64,000 nt of DNA, taken from the NCBI GenBank assembly GCA_041166385.1, contig JBEEFW010000059.1:1-64000 (forward strand), read 5' to 3'. Below are positions 26,054 through 33,640 of this stretch, piece after piece; the stretch's first letter is position 1, and every line of letters starts with the position of its first letter. The translations under genes and the position numbers were made by a program. This DNA is from DASUCS01 sp041166385. GTDB taxonomy: Bacteria > Actinomycetota > Acidimicrobiia > Acidimicrobiales > JACDCH01. The notes under the pieces were generated by a model, which saw nothing but the letters and a program-made list of their open reading frames with translations, was not told the origin of the DNA and made no database searches.

Positions 26054-26988
26054 ACATCTCGCTGCTGTTCCCCGAGACTCGCAGCATCAGTGCCGTGCGC
26101 GACCTCGCGGTACGCACAGAGGAGCAGGGCTTCGCTGGGATGTGGCTCGGATCCGCGTTCGGCTTCGACCCGATCATGGCGCTCGCGCTCGCCGGCGGGT
26201 CGACGTCGACCATCCAGCTCGGTGTCGCAGTGGTGCCGACGTGGCCACGGCATCCGCTGGTGATGGCACAGCAGGGCGCGACCGCCAGCGCGGCGTGCGG
26301 TGGCCGCTTCCGGCTCGGCGTCGGCCCGAGCCACGCACCGGTGATGCAGATGTACGGCATCGACTTCGATCGCCCGATCAGTCACGCGCGCGAGTACCTC
26401 ATGGTGGTGCGCACGCTCCTGCACGAGGGCAACGTCGCGCATCAGGGAGAGCGCTATCAGGTGAACGGCTTCCTCGATGTCGCTGACGCGCCGCCGCCCC
26501 CGGTGCTGCTCGGTGTGCTGCGCGAGCAGATGGCGCACCTGGCCGGCAGTCATGCCGACGGCGCGCTGTGCTGGCTCGGGCCGGCGGAGTACCTGCACAA
26601 GGTGGTGGCTCCGAACCTCGAGGCGGGGGCAGAGGCCGCCGGCCGTGCCAAGCCGCCGTTGATTGCCGAGCTGCCGTGCGTGCTCAGCAACGATCTTGCC
26701 GCGGTGCGCGAAATGGCGGCGCGGGAGCTCGGGATCTACCCGTACGTCCCCTTCTACCGAGCGATGTTCGAGGCGGCCGGAGTTCCTCTCGCTGAGAAGG
26801 GCTGGAGCGACGAGATGCTCGAAGCATCTGTTGTGTGGGGAGACGAGGATGGCATCGCCACCAAGATCGGGGCGCTGGTCGACGCAGGCGCGGACGAGGT
26901 GGCCCTGTCGCCGTTCGGCGCGGGACCGGATCCGGTCGCGTCACAGGATGACTGCATCCGAGTACTCAGCGAGATCGCGAAAGGGTGA
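26050..26988 (+). CDS. Luciferase-like (F420-type) oxidoreductase
   Basis: A 312-residue LLM-class protein, shorter than its operon neighbour at 24075 and closer to F420-dependent reductases/dehydrogenases: GFAGMWLGSAFGFDPIMALA, GVAVVPTWPRHPLVMAQQ and GRFRLGVGPSHAPVM. The GTG at 26050 was chosen over much longer upstream reading because it overlaps the SDR stop (GTGA) and starts the barrel directly (NISLLFPETR). Same family shape as the genes at 52562 and 58781. Confidence 0.85.
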   Translation: MNISLLFPETRSISAVRDLAVRTEEQGFAGMWLGSAFGFDPIMALALAGGSTSTIQLGVAVVPTWPRHPLVMAQQGATASAACGGRFRLGVGPSHAPVMQMYGIDFDRPISHAREYLMVVRTLLHEGNVAHQGERYQVNGFLDVADAPPPPVLLGVLREQMAHLAGSHADGALCWLGPAEYLHKVVAPNLEAGAEAAGRAKPPLIAELPCVLSNDLAAVREMAARELGIYPYVPFYRAMFEAAGVPLAEKGWSDEMLEASVVWGDEDGIATKIGALVDAGADEVALSPFGAGPDPVASQDDCIRVLSEIAKG

Positions 26989-27401
26989 CGACGATGGACG
27001 ACGACGAGCGACGAGCCGCCAACCGCCACGTGGTGAGCACGGTGCTCGACACGGTGTCCGCCGGCAAGTTCGAGCAGCTGGCCGACTACGTGACCGACGA
27101 CCTGGTCTTCGAGTTGCCGTACGGCCCCGACTTCATGCCGAACCCGATCGAGGGCCGCGACGCCTGGAACCAGATGCAGCTGATGACGTTCAAGTTGTTC
27201 AGCTCGTTCGTGCTCGAACTCATCGAGGTGCACGACTGCGTCGATCCCGAGGAGCTGATCGCCGAATACCGCAGCGATGCCATCGTCGAGCGCAACGGCA
27301 ACGCGTACCGCAACCGCTACATCGGTGTGTTCCGGTTCCGCGACGGCAAGATCTCGCACTGGCGCGAGTTCCACAACCCTGAGGCGACCAAGGTCCTCTG
27401 A
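26985..27401 (+). CDS. SnoaL-like/NTF2-fold protein
   Basis: A 138-residue alpha+beta barrel protein of the SnoaL/limonene epoxide hydrolase-like group: an N-terminal helix (NRHVVSTVLDTVSAGKFEQL), then LVFELPYGPDFMPNPIEGRD and a C-terminal YIGVFRFRDGKISHWREFHN, the typical closing strand. Members act as isomerases, cyclases or hydrolases or have no known activity. GTG start with GTGA overlap; the stop overlaps the next ATG. Confidence 0.8.
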   Translation: MTTMDDDERRAANRHVVSTVLDTVSAGKFEQLADYVTDDLVFELPYGPDFMPNPIEGRDAWNQMQLMTFKLFSSFVLELIEVHDCVDPEELIAEYRSDAIVERNGNAYRNRYIGVFRFRDGKISHWREFHNPEATKVL

Positions 27402-28549
27402 TGGCGTTGGTCGACGGCACCTGCGACCCCGCGTTCGCCGGTGTGCGCGACGCGTTCGCGGCCAACTTCGACGCGGGCCTCGAGCTCGGAGCGTCGCTCT
27501 CGATCAGCGTCGAAGGCGAGAACGTCGTCGACCTCTGGGGCGGTCATCTCGACGCCGCAAAGACGCGGCCGTGGGACCGGAACTCGTTGGTCTGCGTGTT
27601 CTCGTGCACGAAGGGTGTCGTGGCGATCGCCGCGATGTGGGCCGTCGAGCGGGGACTGATCGATCTCGATGCGCCCGTGGCGAAGTACTGGCCGGAGTTC
27701 GCGGCGGAGGGCAAGGGCGACCTGCCGGTCCGGTGGCTGCTCACCCACGAGGCCGGTCTGCCGGCAATCCGCACTCGGATGCCGCACGGTTCCCTCAGCG
27801 ACTGGGACGCGATGACCTCCGCGCTCGCCGCGCAAGAGCCGTGGTGGGAGCCGGGCACAGCGCACGGCTATCACGGCGTCACCTTCGGCCACCTCGTCGG
27901 CGAAGTGTTGCGCCGTGCGACCGGGCGCACGGTTGGCGCCATCGTTCGTGACGAGCTGGCCGCACCGCTCGAGATCGAGCTCTGGATGCCGCTGCCGGTC
28001 GGGGCGGACGCGCGCACGTCGGACCTCGCCGTCGACATGTCGTCTGACGGCACGTTCTTCGACCGTTGGGACCTGAAGACATCGCTCGGGCCGCGAGCGT
28101 TTGGCAACCCACCCGACGCCAACGATCCGGCGCACTGCATGACCGATGCGTGGCGGCGGGCGGAGATCCCCGCTGCGAACATGCACTCGAATGCACGGGC
28201 GCTCGACCGCTTGTACAGCGTGCTGGCCTGCGGCGGCTCGGCCGGCGGTCTCGAGCTGGCTTCGACCGACCTCGTCGAGGAGTTCGGACGCTGTCACGTG
28301 CGCGGCGACGACAAGGTGATGGAGCTGCCCACTGCCTTCGGTCTCGGGTTCGAGCACACGATTCCCGAGTGGCAGTTCGGACCCGGCACGCGCACGTACG
28401 GCCACAACGGCAGCGGCGGCTCCCTCGGCATCGTGGATCCAGACGCGCGCGTGTCACTCGGCTACGCGATGAACCGCCTGTGGTGGGGCCCCGACCGCAC
28501 CGACCCGCGCTGGAGTCCCATCTTCGACGCCCTCTACGCAGCGCTTTGA
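27401..28549 (+). CDS. Serine hydrolase (class C beta-lactamase/esterase fold)
   Basis: A 382-residue serine hydrolase of the beta-lactamase/EstB type. The nucleophile motif S-x-x-K is SCTK at 68-71, a Tyr-containing GYHGVTFGHLVGEVLRRATG lies mid-protein, and HNGSGGS near the C-terminus matches the third motif. Such proteins often act as esterases on hydrophobic esters, not antibiotics. Last gene of the eight-gene operon. No signal peptide, so it is probably cytosolic. Confidence 0.85.
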   Translation: MALVDGTCDPAFAGVRDAFAANFDAGLELGASLSISVEGENVVDLWGGHLDAAKTRPWDRNSLVCVFSCTKGVVAIAAMWAVERGLIDLDAPVAKYWPEFAAEGKGDLPVRWLLTHEAGLPAIRTRMPHGSLSDWDAMTSALAAQEPWWEPGTAHGYHGVTFGHLVGEVLRRATGRTVGAIVRDELAAPLEIELWMPLPVGADARTSDLAVDMSSDGTFFDRWDLKTSLGPRAFGNPPDANDPAHCMTDAWRRAEIPAANMHSNARALDRLYSVLACGGSAGGLELASTDLVEEFGRCHVRGDDKVMELPTAFGLGFEHTIPEWQFGPGTRTYGHNGSGGSLGIVDPDARVSLGYAMNRLWWGPDRTDPRWSPIFDALYAAL

Positions 28550-28613
28550 CCGACCGTCGCCGGAACAGATCCGTCGCGCGGTGGAGAGGTGAAAAGCACG
28601 CCTCAGTCAACGC

Positions 28614-28643
28614 TTGACATTTGTTCACGTCTGTGTGAACTAT
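28614..28643 (+). promoter_or_regulatory. Promoter with ArsR-type operator
   Basis: TTGACA at 28614-28619 is a consensus -35. A perfect 6-bp inverted repeat, GTTCAC (28623-28628) and GTGAAC (28635-28640), fills the spacer, and an AACTAT-like -10 follows at 28638-28643 with an 18-base spacer. The message would have a very short leader before the ATG at 28653. Binding of the downstream ArsR protein here would block RNA polymerase. Confidence 0.6.
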
Positions 28644-28652
28644 TGCGATGTG

Positions 28653-28967
28653 ATGGATGTGTTCGAGGCGCTCGCCGATCCTCGCCGCCGGCAAGTGGTG
28701 CAGATGTTGAGCTCCCGGCCGCGTCGTGCGGGTGAGCTCGCTGACGCGGCCGGCATGTCCGCGCCGGCGATGAGTCGTCACCTGAAGACACTCCTCGACG
28801 CCGGCATCGTCGAGGACGAGCGCGTCCGCGATGACGCTCGGCTCAGGGTGTTCAAGCTGCGTCCGCAGTCGCTGGTCGCCGTGCAGGCATTCCTCGATCA
28901 GCTGCAAGCCGAGTGGAACACACAGCTCAAGTCGTTCAAGCGGCACGTGGAGGCCAAGAAGCGATGA
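28653..28967 (+). CDS. ArsR-family transcriptional repressor
   Basis: A 104-residue winged-helix regulator: VFEALADPRRRQVVQMLSS, then GMSAPAMSRHLKTLLDAGIV as the recognition region and a short wing. No metal-site Cys are present. The ATG at 28653 starts the domain cleanly and lies just after a promoter with a matching inverted repeat. It overlaps the SRPBCC-VOC gene by four bases, giving the second ArsR/SRPBCC pair of the window (the first is at 543-905). Confidence 0.88.
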   Translation: MDVFEALADPRRRQVVQMLSSRPRRAGELADAAGMSAPAMSRHLKTLLDAGIVEDERVRDDARLRVFKLRPQSLVAVQAFLDQLQAEWNTQLKSFKRHVEAKKR

Positions 28968-29749
28968 ACATCACCTCTTCCATCGACGTCGACGTCGACC
29001 CGATGACGGCGTTCACCGCCTTCACCGACGAGATCGACCAGTGGTGGGGCAACGGTCCCATCGACGCGTGGGACTCGTCACGCTGCATCGGACGACGACT
29101 GGAACCCGGCGTCGGCGGTCGGCTGCTCGAGCAATACGAGGACGACGCGCTCGAGCTTGCCCGGGTCACCGTGTGGGAGCCCGGCACCCGCGTGTGCTGG
29201 CAGAGCTCCGTCGACGACGTGGTCATCGAAGTGCACTTCGAACCGATCGCGAACGGCACACGCGTGCGCGTCGACGGCATCGTGCCCGATGGCAAGATCG
29301 GCGGTGCGGGGCTGGCCTTCGTGCGCATGACACCCGAATGGCTTCCCACGTGGATCAAGCGGCGCCCGACACCGCGGCCAGAGCTGTCGCGCCTCAATGT
29401 CATCGTCCACTACGCGAAGCCGGTCGCCGCGGCACATTGGCTGCGCGATGCATTCGGCTTCGAGATGACGACATCGCTGCCCGATGAAGACTCGGAGGCG
29501 TTCACCTGGATCGAGACCCGCATCGGCAACGGCGCGATCATGCTGTACCCGGCGGTTGGCGAAACGGCGGGGGTGACGCATCAGCCCTTCATCTACGTCG
29601 ACGACATCGAGACGCACTTCGCGCAGGCGAGCGCATCCGGCGCCACCATCGTCGAGCCGATCAAACACCACGGGTTCAAGGCCTACGTCGCCGAGGATCT
29701 CGAAGGTCGCCGGTGGACCTTCGCGCAAGCCCGCCCGACGATGACCTGA
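28964..29749 (+). CDS. SRPBCC-VOC fusion protein
   Basis: A 261-residue two-domain protein. Residues about 1-140 are an AHSA1/SRPBCC domain (DVDPMTAFTAFTDEIDQWWG, then GGRLLEQYEDDALELARVTV). Residues about 145-261 are a VOC/glyoxalase-like domain (LNVIVHYAKPVAAAHWLRDA, then EDLEGRRWTFAQ). SRPBCC proteins paired with ArsR are usually single-domain, as at 35-550, so the fusion may couple ligand binding with a metal- or ligand-binding VOC module. Start by ATGA overlap with the ArsR stop. Confidence 0.85.
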   Translation: MNITSSIDVDVDPMTAFTAFTDEIDQWWGNGPIDAWDSSRCIGRRLEPGVGGRLLEQYEDDALELARVTVWEPGTRVCWQSSVDDVVIEVHFEPIANGTRVRVDGIVPDGKIGGAGLAFVRMTPEWLPTWIKRRPTPRPELSRLNVIVHYAKPVAAAHWLRDAFGFEMTTSLPDEDSEAFTWIETRIGNGAIMLYPAVGETAGVTHQPFIYVDDIETHFAQASASGATIVEPIKHHGFKAYVAEDLEGRRWTFAQARPTMT

Positions 29750-29767
29750 CGAGAAACGACATCCGGA

Positions 29768-30202
29768 ATGTCCCGATTGGCACCAATGTGGTTGCCCCGT
29801 CCCCTCCTGCAGGTAATCAGGGCGGTGCCGACGAAACCGAAGGGGATGGCAAACGAACCGACCGTTGAACGGCGGATCGCGACGCGCTATCGCACCGAGG
29901 TGATGCTGGGCCTCGAAGCGTTGGGCGGCGACGTGCTCGTCGAGGGCCTCGTGCAGGATCTGTCGAAGGGTGGCGTGCGGGCGATCATCCCATCGCTCCT
30001 CCCGGAAGGCGGCCGCGCGTTCGCCGTGATCACACCTCCCGGCGAACTTCCGATCGTCGCCATGATCGAGGTCATCGCGCAGCAGGTCATCGTCGAAGAC
30101 GGAACGGTCGAGCTGCGTGCTCGTTTCGTCGAGTTGTCGCCGCCGAATCGGGACCGCCTGAACAGTTTGTGCGAGCCCGATACGTCGACGGTCGCCTGCT
30201 GA
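29768..30202 (+). CDS. PilZ-domain protein (probable c-di-GMP binding)
   Basis: Up to 144 residues. The PilZ signature is present: ERRIATRYR (the RxxxR arm) near 34-42 and DLSKGGVRA near 63-71 (the D/NxSxxG part). These elements bind cyclic di-GMP in characterised PilZ proteins. The start at 29768 is uncertain; an ATG at 29846 would leave the PilZ domain intact. No cyclase or phosphodiesterase gene is nearby. It converges with the amidohydrolase gene. Confidence 0.75.
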   Translation: MSRLAPMWLPRPLLQVIRAVPTKPKGMANEPTVERRIATRYRTEVMLGLEALGGDVLVEGLVQDLSKGGVRAIIPSLLPEGGRAFAVITPPGELPIVAMIEVIAQQVIVEDGTVELRARFVELSPPNRDRLNSLCEPDTSTVAC

Positions 30203-30208
30203 CAGCGA

Positions 30209-31435
30209 CTACTTGATCGCCTTGGGGTCCATGTCGGTGGACAGCCGCTGCAGGTCCTTCGTCGGGATCCTGTCGAGGGGTTCGGCGATCTCCTCGACCG
30301 TCGGACCGAACTTCGCGGCCAAAGGCGCGAGCGCTTCGAGGTCGAAGCCGTAGAGCTTCGCCACGTTGCCCGCGAGGATGTTGCGCATCTCCGTCTCGGG
30401 CACTGACGAGAACCGAGCGCGCAGGTGCTCGCGCGTGTACGGCCACGTGCCTTCGTCGTGCGGGTAGTCGCTGCCCCACATGAATCGGTCGGCGCCGATC
30501 TTGTCGCGCGCCGCGACGTCCTCGGGGCCCGGCTGGCTCACGCCCATCCACACGTTCTGACGGAAGTACTCCGACGCGTCCTTCGGCAGCACGTGATCGT
30601 CGCCGTAGCGGATCTCGCCGGTGGCCCCGGTGTCGCGGATGCCGCGGATCATGTTGTCGAGTCGCGCGAGCAACGGCGGCACCCACGCACAGCCCTGCTC
30701 GGTGAGCACGACCTTGAGGCGCGGGAAGCGCTCGAGGATCCCGCCGAGCATCATGTGCACGAGCGGACGCTGGCTGTAGAACTGCACCTCGGTGATGTAG
30801 AGCAGCATCGAGATCGGGTACGGGCCGTAGTCCGGCGCGCCGGTACCACCGTGGATGTTGATCGGCACCTCGAGGTCCTGACACACCTCCCACAGGCGGT
30901 CGTAGTCGCGGTCGTAGATCGGTGTCATCCACGTCGCCGACGGCGGGATGTTCGGCAGCAAGATGCCGCCGCGCAACCCGTTCTCCTTGATCCACTTCAC
31001 GTCGTCGATCGCGTCGTCGATGTCGTTGAGGAAGATCTGCCCGATGCCGGCGCGACGCTCGGGGAACTCGTCACACCAATCCTTCAGCCAGCGGTTGTGG
31101 GCGCGGATGCCGGCGAGACGATGCTCGTAGTGCTCCGGCTCCGGTGGTCCGGCGAACAACACGAAGCTCGGGAAGAACGGCGGCACGGTGTTCGGAAAGA
31201 TCACTTCGCCGACGATGCCGTCTTCTTCCTGCTGGCCGTTGCGCATGTCGTTGTCCCAGTTGCGCAGCCGGCGGTTGTCGCCCAAGTCCTTGTACGGGTT
31301 CTTGTACTTCCCGCGCCAGGCATCGAAGTCTTCGAGGTAGGCCGGGTCGAGGTACTCCCGGTAGGCGGCGTGACTCCCACCGGCGTGGCAGTCGGAGGAG
31401 ATGATCGTGTACCGCTCAGCGGTGGCGTTGGCCAT
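30209..31435 (-). CDS. Amidohydrolase family protein, KstR-box controlled
   Basis: A 408-residue amidohydrolase_2 family metalloenzyme. ISSDCHAGG supplies the D15-x-H17 pair, GGTGAPDYGPY lies mid-protein, and SDYPHDEGTWP (D323) carries the late acidic residue. ATG at 31435 chosen because the domain starts at once; upstream in-frame sequence is the shadow of livG. Only 13 bases upstream lies a 20-bp perfect palindrome with a KstR-type core, so it is probably part of the lipid-catabolic regulon. It is divergent from livG. The reaction is not known. Confidence 0.83.
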   Translation of the reverse strand: MANATAERYTIISSDCHAGGSHAAYREYLDPAYLEDFDAWRGKYKNPYKDLGDNRRLRNWDNDMRNGQQEEDGIVGEVIFPNTVPPFFPSFVLFAGPPEPEHYEHRLAGIRAHNRWLKDWCDEFPERRAGIGQIFLNDIDDAIDDVKWIKENGLRGGILLPNIPPSATWMTPIYDRDYDRLWEVCQDLEVPINIHGGTGAPDYGPYPISMLLYITEVQFYSQRPLVHMMLGGILERFPRLKVVLTEQGCAWVPPLLARLDNMIRGIRDTGATGEIRYGDDHVLPKDASEYFRQNVWMGVSQPGPEDVAARDKIGADRFMWGSDYPHDEGTWPYTREHLRARFSSVPETEMRNILAGNVAKLYGFDLEALAPLAAKFGPTVEEIAEPLDRIPTKDLQRLSTDMDPKAIK

Positions 31436-31447
31436 GCCTACAGTCTC

Positions 31448-31467
31448 CGCGAGAACGCGTTCTCGCG
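31448..31467. promoter_or_regulatory. 20-bp palindrome with KstR-type core (box A)
   Basis: A perfect 20-bp palindrome centred on GAGAACGCGTTCTC. The inner AACnnGTT matches the KstR core; the outer T and A of the mycobacterial consensus are G and C here. It lies between the amidohydrolase ATG (31435) and livG. Confidence 0.6.
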
Positions 31468-31479
31468 CCAGCCCGAAAT

Positions 31480-31493
31480 GAGAACACGTTCTA
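31480..31493. promoter_or_regulatory. KstR-type box B
   Basis: GAGAACACGTTCTA: matches TnnAACnnGTTnnA at all fixed positions except the first (G for T). It sits 30 bases upstream of the livG start, close to where its promoter should be. Confidence 0.65.
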
Positions 31494-31523
31494 GAATCGG
31501 GGCCAAGGACTCTGGGGGTTCGT

Positions 31524-32255
31524 GTGGCACTGCTCGAGGTCAAGCAGGTCTCCGTCCACTTCGGCGGCGTGGCCGCGCTCAGCGAGGTGGATCTCGACGT
31601 CGACGATGGCGGCGTCACCGGCCTGATCGGCCCGAACGGAGCCGGCAAGACCACGCTCTTCAACGTGATCTGTGGACTCCAAGGAGCGGATCGGGGCCAG
31701 GTGGTGCTGGGCGGTTCGGACATCGGGCGTCTGGCGCCCCACAAGCGGGCCCGGCTGGGGATCGGCCGCACGTTCCAGCGGCTCGAGGTGTTCGGATCCA
31801 TGACCGCGCGGGACAACATCCGCGTGGCCGGCGACGTCCGGCGGACGTGGGCGTCCGACGTGCCGCCGTCGGCCGAGGTCGCCGACGAGATCCTCGACCG
31901 CGTGGGGTTGCGGGCGGTGGCCAACGAGCGCGTCGACTCACTGCCGACCGGGCTCGCCCGGCTGGTCGAGGTCGGCCGGGCGCTGGCCAGCCGGCCGCGC
32001 GTGCTGCTGCTCGACGAGCCATCGTCGGGGTTGAGCGAGGACGAGACGGACACGTTCGCCAACCTGCTCGACGACCTCTCCTCGGAGGGCCTCGCGATCC
32101 TGCTCGTCGAACACGATGTCGAGCTCGTGATGCGCGCCTGCACGCGCATTCACGTCCTCGACTTCGGTCGGGTCATCGCGGTCGGCACGCCCGCCGAGAT
32201 CCAGCAGGACCGGTTGGTCCAGAGCGCCTACCTCGGCACCGTCGCGGACGAGTGA
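31524..32255 (+). CDS. livG: LivG-type ABC transporter ATP-binding protein
   Basis: A 243-residue ATPase of the branched-chain amino acid type: Walker A GPNGAGKTT near 36-44, Q-loop region FQRLEVF, Walker B VLLLDEPSSG and the terminal RVIAVGTPAEIQ. The signature helix reads LPTGLARLVE rather than LSGGQQRLVE. It is separated from its partner LivF and LivHM by two other genes but lies in the same KstR-box cluster. GTG start with GGGGG upstream. Confidence 0.88.
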   Translation: MALLEVKQVSVHFGGVAALSEVDLDVDDGGVTGLIGPNGAGKTTLFNVICGLQGADRGQVVLGGSDIGRLAPHKRARLGIGRTFQRLEVFGSMTARDNIRVAGDVRRTWASDVPPSAEVADEILDRVGLRAVANERVDSLPTGLARLVEVGRALASRPRVLLLDEPSSGLSEDETDTFANLLDDLSSEGLAILLVEHDVELVMRACTRIHVLDFGRVIAVGTPAEIQQDRLVQSAYLGTVADE

Positions 32256-32259
32256 ACCG

Positions 32260-33207
32260 TTGAAGCTCGCGGCCGCACTCGCCGCGGTCGTCATGCTGGT
32301 CGCGTGCACCGGCTCTGACAGCCGGTCCGGTTGGACGGCGGTTTCGACGATGCCGCGTTCGCGCATCGAGATCTCGCCGCTCGAGGGCCGGCCGTCGGCG
32401 GTGGCGGTCGGTGGCGGCGCGTTGTGGGTCGCCGACGACGAGCGCGGGGTCGTGCTGCGGCTCGATGAACGCACGGGACGTCAGCTCGGCCCGCCGATCA
32501 CGGTGTCGCCACACCCGATCGCCGTCGACGTCAGCGACAGCGGCGTGTGGGTCGGGGACCGTGACGGCACGATCACTCGGATCGACGCGCTGAGCGCGAC
32601 GGTGATCGGCACCCCGATCATGCTAGGCGGACACCTCGTCGACCTCATCGCTGATGGCGGGCTGGTGTGGGTGGGCGACATCGAGGCGAATGTGGTGCAA
32701 CTGATCGATGCGGGACGGGGAGCGTTGGCTGATCGCGTCCCGGTCCCAGACGGTGTCGTGCGGCTCGCCGCGGGACCGTCTGGTGTGTGGGTGACGAATC
32801 GGGATCACACGGTGACGAAGATCGACCGCGCGACTCGTGTGGCCGGCCTACCCGTGAGTGTTGGCGTCGGACCGATCGGCGTTGCCGTTGCACAGGACGT
32901 CGTGTGGATCGCGAACAGCGAGGACGGCACGGTGACCCGCCTCCGCGAAACGGATGGCAGCCCGATGGGTTCGGCCCTCCAGGTCGGCGGCGCGCCGATC
33001 AGTGTCGTGATCGACGGCAACGACGCGTGGGTCGTGCAGCAAGACGGCCGCTCGATCAGCCGCATCGACGTGGTGTCCGGCGCGGTCATCGAGCGCGCCG
33101 TCGACCTCCGCACACGGCCGCGTGGAGCGGCGCGCTCGAGCGCGGGTGTGTGGGTGGTCGGGATCGACCCGTCCGCGGCGGTGCTGGTTAGGAAGCCGGG
33201 CGCTTGA
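32260..33207 (+). CDS. Beta-propeller lipoprotein (Vgb/YncE-like)
   Basis: A 315-residue lipoprotein. The signal peptide ends in LVAC, a good lipobox. About seven repeats follow, each with a V/AW-V core and a closing 'RID' strand, for example ALWVADDERGVVLRLDE, GVWVGDRDGTITRIDA, VVWIANSEDGTVTRLRE, a layout of virginiamycin-B-lyase-like and YVTN-type propellers. It starts with TTG 4 bases after livG and probably works outside the membrane with this transporter. It is analogous to the anchored propeller at 12956-14230. Confidence 0.78.
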   Translation: MKLAAALAAVVMLVACTGSDSRSGWTAVSTMPRSRIEISPLEGRPSAVAVGGGALWVADDERGVVLRLDERTGRQLGPPITVSPHPIAVDVSDSGVWVGDRDGTITRIDALSATVIGTPIMLGGHLVDLIADGGLVWVGDIEANVVQLIDAGRGALADRVPVPDGVVRLAAGPSGVWVTNRDHTVTKIDRATRVAGLPVSVGVGPIGVAVAQDVVWIANSEDGTVTRLRETDGSPMGSALQVGGAPISVVIDGNDAWVVQQDGRSISRIDVVSGAVIERAVDLRTRPRGAARSSAGVWVVGIDPSAAVLVRKPGA

Positions 33208-33640
33208 TCTGGCCGCGCCCGTTGCGCGTCTCGAGGCGCGCTTCGAGCGCGGCGACGAGTTGCCGCGTGCGCTCGTCGCTCTCGGCCTGCATCTTCTTCA
33301 TCACCATCACCCAGAACGTCGAGGCGAGCAGCAGGCCGCCCAGGAACACGAGTGCCAGCCCGATGAGGCCACCCGAGATCAAGTACGGGATCTGCTCGAT
33401 CTGACGAAACGTGCCCGACGCGCCGATCCAGCCGAACAGCATGAAGTTGAAGCCGACGATCACAAGGATCGACGCGGGAACCAACATCCACCGCAACAGG
33501 TCGTCGGAGGTCGAACGGGACGCAACGTCACGCAGCGACTCGCGGAAGCGTGCTCGTCGCGACGCAGCGCGTGCCGCGGTGTCCGCGTCGCTCAGCGGCA
33601 CGGCGACCGGCACGTTGATCGCGATGTCCTGCTCGCTCAT
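33188..33640 (-). CDS. Small two-helix membrane protein
   Basis: A 150-residue protein with two hydrophobic helices, MLVPASILVIVGFNFMLFGW (about 52-71) and ISGGLIGLALVFLGGLLLAS (about 88-107), flanked by a basic N-terminal segment and a charged, helical C-terminus (QAESDERTRQLVAALEARLE). Unrecognised. Overlaps the upstream gene by four bases (ATGA) and converges with the propeller gene. Presumed accessory to the Liv system by position. Confidence 0.65.
   Translation of the reverse strand: MSEQDIAINVPVAVPLSDADTAARAASRRARFRESLRDVASRSTSDDLLRWMLVPASILVIVGFNFMLFGWIGASGTFRQIEQIPYLISGGLIGLALVFLGGLLLASTFWVMVMKKMQAESDERTRQLVAALEARLETRNGRGQIKRPAS

Noticed and set aside
30425..32263. Long plus-strand open reading frame across the amidohydrolase and livG
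   Set aside because: Composition is low-complexity and the frame is antisense to a good amidohydrolase and out of frame with livG.
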